From NCBI RefSeq assembly GCF_000003605.2, contig NW_003136143.1, positions 1-42,439 on the forward strand: a stretch of DNA of 42,439 nucleotides, in the 5' to 3' direction. Under the pieces are notes generated by a model. That model was not told the DNA's origin. It saw nothing but the letters and a program-made list of their open reading frames with translations, and did not search any database. Position numbers and translations under genes: made by a program. The DNA is from Saccoglossus kowalevskii (taxonomy: Eukaryota; Hemichordata; Enteropneusta; Harrimaniidae). Below are positions 37,951 to 42,439 of the stretch, piece after piece (position 1 is the first letter of the stretch; every line of letters begins with the position of its first letter).

Positions 37951-40525
37951 GTTAATATATTCCGTTGCTCATACCTGACCCGACCCTTACCCTAATGCCA
38001 AGACACGTTCCTGTTAATAATTCCGTTGCCCATACCAGACCCGACCCTAACCCTAATCCCAAGACACATTCCTGTTAATAATTCCGTTGCCCATACCAGA
38101 CCCCACCCTAACCCTAATCCCAAGACACGTTCCTGTTAATAATTCCGTTGCCCATACCAGACCCGACCCTAACCCTAATGCCAAGACACGTTCCTGTTAA
38201 TAATTCCGTTGCCCATACCAGACCCGACCCTAACCCTAATGCCAAGACACGTTCCTGTTAATAATTCCGTTGCTCATACCTGACCCGACCCTAACCCTAA
38301 TGCCAAGACACGTTCCTGTTAATAATTCCGTTGCTCATACCTGACCCGACCCTAACCCTAATGCCAAGACACGTTCCTGTTAATAATTCCGTTGCCCATA
38401 CCTGACCCGACCCTAACCCTAATGCCAAGACACGTTCCTGTTAATAATTCCGTTGCCCATACCTGACCCGACCCTAACCCTAATGCCAAGACACGTTCCT
38501 ATTAATAATTCCGTTGCCCATACCTGACCCGACCCTTACCCTAATGCCAAGACACGTTCCTGTTAATAATTCCGTTGCTCATACCTGACCCGACCCTAAC
38601 CCTAATGCCAAGACACGTTCCTGTTAATAATTCCGTTGCTCATACCTGACCCGACCCTAACCCTAATGCCAAGACACGTTCCTGTTAATAATTCCGTTGC
38701 CCATACCTGACCCGACCCTAACCCTAATGCCAAGACACGTTCCTGTTAATAATTCCGTTGCCCATACCAGACCCCACCCTTACCCTAATGCCAAGACACG
38801 TTCCTGTTAATAATTCCGTTGCTCATACCTGACCCGACCCTAACCCTAATGCCAAGACACGTTCCTGTTAATAATTCCGTTGCCCATACCTGACCCGACC
38901 CTAACCCTAATGCCAAGACACGTTCCTGTTAATAATTCCGTTGCCCATACCTGACCCGACCCTTACCCTAATGCCAAGACACGTTCCTGTTAATAATTCC
39001 GTTGCTCATACCTGACCCGACCCTAACCCTAATGCCAAGACACGTTCCTGTTAATAATTCCGTTGCTCATACCTGACCCGACCCTAACCCTAATGCCAAG
39101 ACACGTTCCTGTTAATAATTCCGTTGCCCATACCTGACCCGACCCTAACCCTAATGCCAAGACACGTTCCTGTTAATAATTCCGTTGCCCATACCAGACC
39201 CCACCCTTACCCTAATGCCAAGACACGTTCCTGTTAATAATTCCGTTGCTCATACCTGACCCGACCCTAACCCTAATGCCAAGACACGTTCCTGTTAATA
39301 ATTCCGTTGCTCATACCTGACCCGACCCTAACCCTAATGCCAAGACACGTTCCTGTTAATAATTCCGTTGCCCATACCTGACCCGACCCTAACCCTAATG
39401 CCAAGACACGTTCCTGTTAATAATTCCGTTGCCCATACCAGACCCCACCCTTACCCTAATGCCAAGACACGTTCCTGTTAATAATTCCGTTGCTCATACC
39501 TGACCCGACCCTAACCCTAATGCCAAGACACGTTCCTGTTAATAATTCCGTTGCTCATACCTGACCCGACCCTAACCCTAATGCCAAGACACGTTCCTGT
39601 TAATAATTCCGTTGCCCATACCAGACCCCACCCTTACCCTAATGCCAAGACACGTTCCTGTTAATAATTCCGTTGCTCATACCTGACCCGACCCTAACCC
39701 TAATGCCAAGACACGTTCCTGTTAATAATTCCGTTGCTCATACCTGACCCGACCCTAACCCTAATGCCAAGACACGTTCCTGTTAATAATTCCGTTGCCC
39801 ATACCAGACCCCACCCTTACCCTAATGCCAAGACACGTTCCTGTTAATAATTCCGTTGCTCATACCTGACCCGACCCTAACCCTAATGCCAAGACACGTT
39901 CCTGTTAATAATTCCGTTGCTCATACCTGACCCGACCCTAACCCTAATGCCAAGACACGTTCCTGTTAATAATCCCGTTGCCCATACCTGACCCGACCCT
40001 AACCCTAATGCCAAGACACGTTCCTGTTAATAATTCCGTTGCCCATACCAGACCCCACCCTTACCCTAATGCCAAGACACGTTCCTGTTAATAATTCCGT
40101 TGCTCATACCTGACCCGACCCTAACCCTAATGCCAAGACACGTTCCTGTTAATAATTCCGTTGCCCATACCTGACCCCACCCTAACCCTAATGCCAAGAC
40201 ACGTTCCTGTTAATAATTCCGTTGCCCATACCTGACCCCACCCTAACCCTAATGCCAAGACACGTTCCTGTTAATAATTCCGTTGCCCATACCAGACCCC
40301 ACCCTTACCCTAATGCCAAGACACGTTCCTGTTAATAATTCCGTTGCCCATACCAGACCCCACCCTAACCCTAATGCCAAGACACGTTCCTGTTAATAAT
40401 TCCGTTGCCCATACCTGACCCCACCCTAACCCTAATGCCAAGACACGTTCCTGTTAATAATTCCGTTGCCCATACCAGACCCCACCCTTACCCTAATGCC
40501 AAGACACGTTCCTGTTAATAATTCC
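37950..40525 (+). repeat. 3-4-monomer higher-order repeat marked by CCAGACCCCACCC and GCTCAT
   Basis: The first part (38020-38230) has consecutive CATACCAGACC copies. Then a recurring unit appears: one CATACCAGACCCCACCCTTACC monomer, two GTTGCTCAT monomers, and zero or one GTTGCCCAT monomers. The CCAGACCCC marker lies at 38767, 39194, 39438, 39621, 39804, 40048, 40292, 40353 and 40475; the steps are 427, 244, 183, 183, 244, 244, 61 and 122 bp, all multiples of 61. Sequence identity between units is very high, suggesting recent amplification with gain and loss of whole monomers. Confidence 0.92.
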
Positions 40526-42220
40526 GTTGCTCATACCTGACCCGACCCTAACCCTAATGCCAAGACACGTTCCTGTTAATAATTCCGTTGCTCATACCTA
40601 ACCCGATCCTAACCCTAATGCCAAGACACGTTCCTGTTAATAATTCCGTTGCTCATACCTAACCCGATCCTAACCCTAATGCCAAGACACGTTCCTGTTA
40701 ATAATTCCGTTGCTCATACCTGACCCGACCCTTACCCTAATGCCAAGACACGTTCCTGTTAATAATTCCGTTGCCCATACCTGACCCGACCCTAACCCTA
40801 ATGCCAAGACATGTTCCTGTTAATAATTCCGTTGCCCATACCTGACCCGACCCTTACCCTAATGCCAAGACACGTTCCTGTTAATAATTCCGTTGCCCAT
40901 ACCAGACCCCACCCTAACCCTAATGCCAAGACATGTTCCTGTTAATAATTCCGTTGCCCATACCTGACCCGACCCTAACCCTAATGCCAAGACACGTTCC
41001 TGTTAATAATTCCGTTGCCCATACCTGACCCGACCCTAACCCTAATGCCAAGACACGTTCCTGTTAATAATTCCGTTGCCCATACCTGACCCGACCCTTA
41101 CCCTAATGCCAAGACACGTTCCTGTTAATAATTCCGTTGCCCATACCTGACCCGACCCTTACCCTAATGCCAAGACACGTTCCTGTTAATAATTCCGTTG
41201 CTCATACCTAACCCGATCCTAACCCTAATGCCAAGACACGTTCCTGTTAATAATTCCGTTGCTCATACCTGACCCGACCCTTACCCTAATGCCAAGACAC
41301 GTTCCTGTTAATAATTCCGTTGCTCATACCTGACCCGACCCTAACCCTAATGCCAAGACACGTTCCTGTTAATAATTCCGTTGCTCATACCTGACCCGAT
41401 CCTAACCCTAATGCCAAGACACGTTCCTGTTAATAATTTCCGTTGCTCATACCTGACCCGACCCTTAACCCTAATGCCAAGACACGTTCCTGTTAATAAT
41501 TCCGTTGCCCATACCTGACCCGACCCTAACCCTAATCCCAAGACATGTTCCTGTTAATAATTCCGTTGACCATACCTGACCCGACCCTTACCCTAATGCC
41601 AAGACACGTTCCTGTTAATAATTCCGTTGCCCATACCTGACCCGACCCTAACCCTAATGCCAAGACACATTCCTGTTAATAATTCCGTTGCCCATATCTG
41701 ACCCGACCCTAACCCTAATGTCAAGACACGTTCCTGTTAATAATTCCGTTGCCCATACCTGACCCGACCCTAACCCTAATGCCAAGACATGTTCCTGTTA
41801 ATAATTCCGTTGCCCATACCTGACCCAACCCTAACCCTAATCCCAAGACACATTCCTGTTAATAATTCCGTTGCCCATACCTGACCCGACCCTAACCCTA
41901 ATGCCAAGACATGTTCCTGTTAATAATTCCGTTGCCCATACCTGACCCCACCCTAACCCTAATCCCAAGACACGTTCCTGTTAATAATTCCGTTGCCCAT
42001 ACCTGACCTGACCCTAACCCTAATGCCAAGACACGTTCCTGTTAATAATTCCGTTGCCCATACCTGACCCGACCCTAACCCTAATCCCAAGACATGTTCC
42101 TGTTAATAAATTCCGTTGACCATACCTGACCCGACCCTAAACCCTAATGCCAAGACATGTTCCTGTTAATAATTCCGTTGACCATACCTGACCCGACCCT
42201 AACCCTAATACCAAGACACA
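40525..42220 (+). repeat. Block with GCTCATACCTAACCCGATCC copies, then mixed copies
   Basis: The linked variants GCTCAT, CCTAACCCGATCC appear in two adjacent copies (about 40590 and 40651) and again near 41200. One further CCAGACCCC copy lies at 40902. From 41530 to 42220 copies mix ACATGTTC, ACACATTCC, TAATCCCAAG and GTTGACCAT. Isolated one-base gains occur at about 41438, 41466 and 42110. Confidence 0.85.
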
Positions 42221-42439
42221 TTCCTGTTATAATTCCGTTGCCCATACCTGACCCGACCCTTACCCAATCCCAGACACGTTCCTGTTAATAATTCCGTTGC
42301 CCATACCTGACCCGACTCTTACCTAATGCCAAGACATGTTCTGTATAATTCCGTTGCCCATACTGACCCGACCTACCTAATGCCAGACACGTTCCTGTTA
42401 ATATTCGTTGCTCATACCTGACCGACCTACCCTATGCCA
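42220..42439 (+). repeat. Right end of the window, deletion-rich monomers
   Basis: Losses build up towards the last base: GTTATAATTCC, CCCAATCCCAGACACG, GACTCTTACCTAATG, GTTCTGTATAATTCC, CATACTGACCCGACCTACC, TAATATTCGTTG and GACCGACCTACCCTATGCC. The window stops inside a monomer. This could be a contig end with poor consensus or the decayed edge of the array. Confidence 0.88.

Larger units (their letters stand above)
35..42439 (+). repeat. 61-bp telomere-like satellite array, about 695 copies
   Basis: A head-to-tail tandem array fills the window. The period is 61 bp: long stretches such as 13930-15060 and 36480-37860 advance by exactly one base per 60-base line. The monomer contains ATGCCAAGACACGTTCC, then TGTTAATAATTCC, then GTTGCCCATACCTGA, then CCCGACCCTAACCCTAA. 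The last part holds two vertebrate-type telomere hexamers. All copies have the same orientation, with CCCTAA on the + strand. Most copies are 61 bp; scattered 60-bp and 62-bp copies arise from one-base indels. Following the ATGCC block from 74 to 42435 gives 695 monomer steps with a net loss of about 34 bases. Because 61 is not a multiple of 3, reading frames rotate between copies and there is no coding constraint. Variation concentrates at the CpG sites, the telomere-like core and the GCCCAT segment; the TTCCTGTTAATAATT box is the steadiest part. I do not recognise the family by name. Confidence 0.98.

Noticed and set aside
35-42439. CRISPR array, since a repeat plus spacer of about 61 bp would be typical
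   Set aside because: There are no unique spacers: the whole 61-bp unit is repeated, and the variants are point changes spread through the unit.
35-42439. True telomere
   Set aside because: CCCTAA makes up only two hexamers per 61 bp and never runs beyond three, so this is a telomere-like satellite and not a terminal tract.
35-42439. Glucocorticoid-type response element around AGACATGTTCC
   Set aside because: The two half-sites lack the three-base spacer and TGTTCC differs from TGTTCT; the p53 half-site pattern fits better.
35-42439. E-box in ACACGTTCC
   Set aside because: The hexamer is CACGTT or CATGTT, not CACGTG or another CANNTG palindrome.
35-42439. Transposable element or RNA gene inside the array
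   Set aside because: The monomer phase can be followed from 35 to 42439 without any insertion longer than a few bases.

Overview
The window is essentially one uninterrupted tandem satellite array. From about base 35 to the last base (42439) it consists of a 61-bp monomer repeated head to tail about 695 times (counted by following the ATGCCAAGAC block along the window). Every copy has the same orientation. I see no transposon, inversion, RNA gene, CRISPR array or credible protein-coding gene. Only the first ~34 bases do not align convincingly to the monomer; they probably mark the left edge of the array.

Read on the + strand, each monomer has four parts in order: ATGCCAAGACACGTTCC; an AT-rich box, TGTTAATAATTCC; GTTGCCCATACCTGA; and a C-rich, telomere-like tract, CCCGACCCTAACCCTAA. 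The last part carries two CCCTAA hexamers (TTAGGG on the minus strand), and four monomers carry an intact or near-intact run of three. The consensus has three CpG dinucleotides (ACGTT, TCCGTT, CCCGACC). All three are recurrently changed to TpG or CpA, as expected for a CpG-methylated genome. The telomere motif, CpG decay and array size point to a eukaryote, most likely a vertebrate or another methylating metazoan with TTAGGG telomeres. I cannot name the species or a catalogued satellite family.

The array is a mosaic of locally homogenised blocks, each marked by diagnostic variants. Several blocks have higher-order repeats: dimers (122 bp) near 2287-2700, 4330-4590 and 6590-6970; trimers (183 bp) near 4806-5350, 5918-6230 and 15980-16345; tetramers (about 244 bp) near 7811-8225, 35111-35980 and 38767-40520; a pentamer (305 bp) near 29117-29560; and a 16-monomer duplication (976 bp) joining 31386 and 32362. 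Longer-range paralogous segments lie 1.46 kb, 6.84 kb and about 16.1 kb apart. This pattern fits amplification by unequal exchange, gene conversion or replication slippage.

Seven short islands (near 11550-11770, 13440-13570, 18838-18890, 30695-30875, 32641-32745, 36190-36390 and 42220-42439) hold clusters of one-base losses from doubled letters. In three cases a paralogous segment lacks the losses, so residual long-read consensus error is a serious possibility. No gene-based biological system is visible. What deserves attention is the satellite itself: a telomere-like, G-quadruplex-prone array with a regular 61-bp spacing of possible TRF-type sites.
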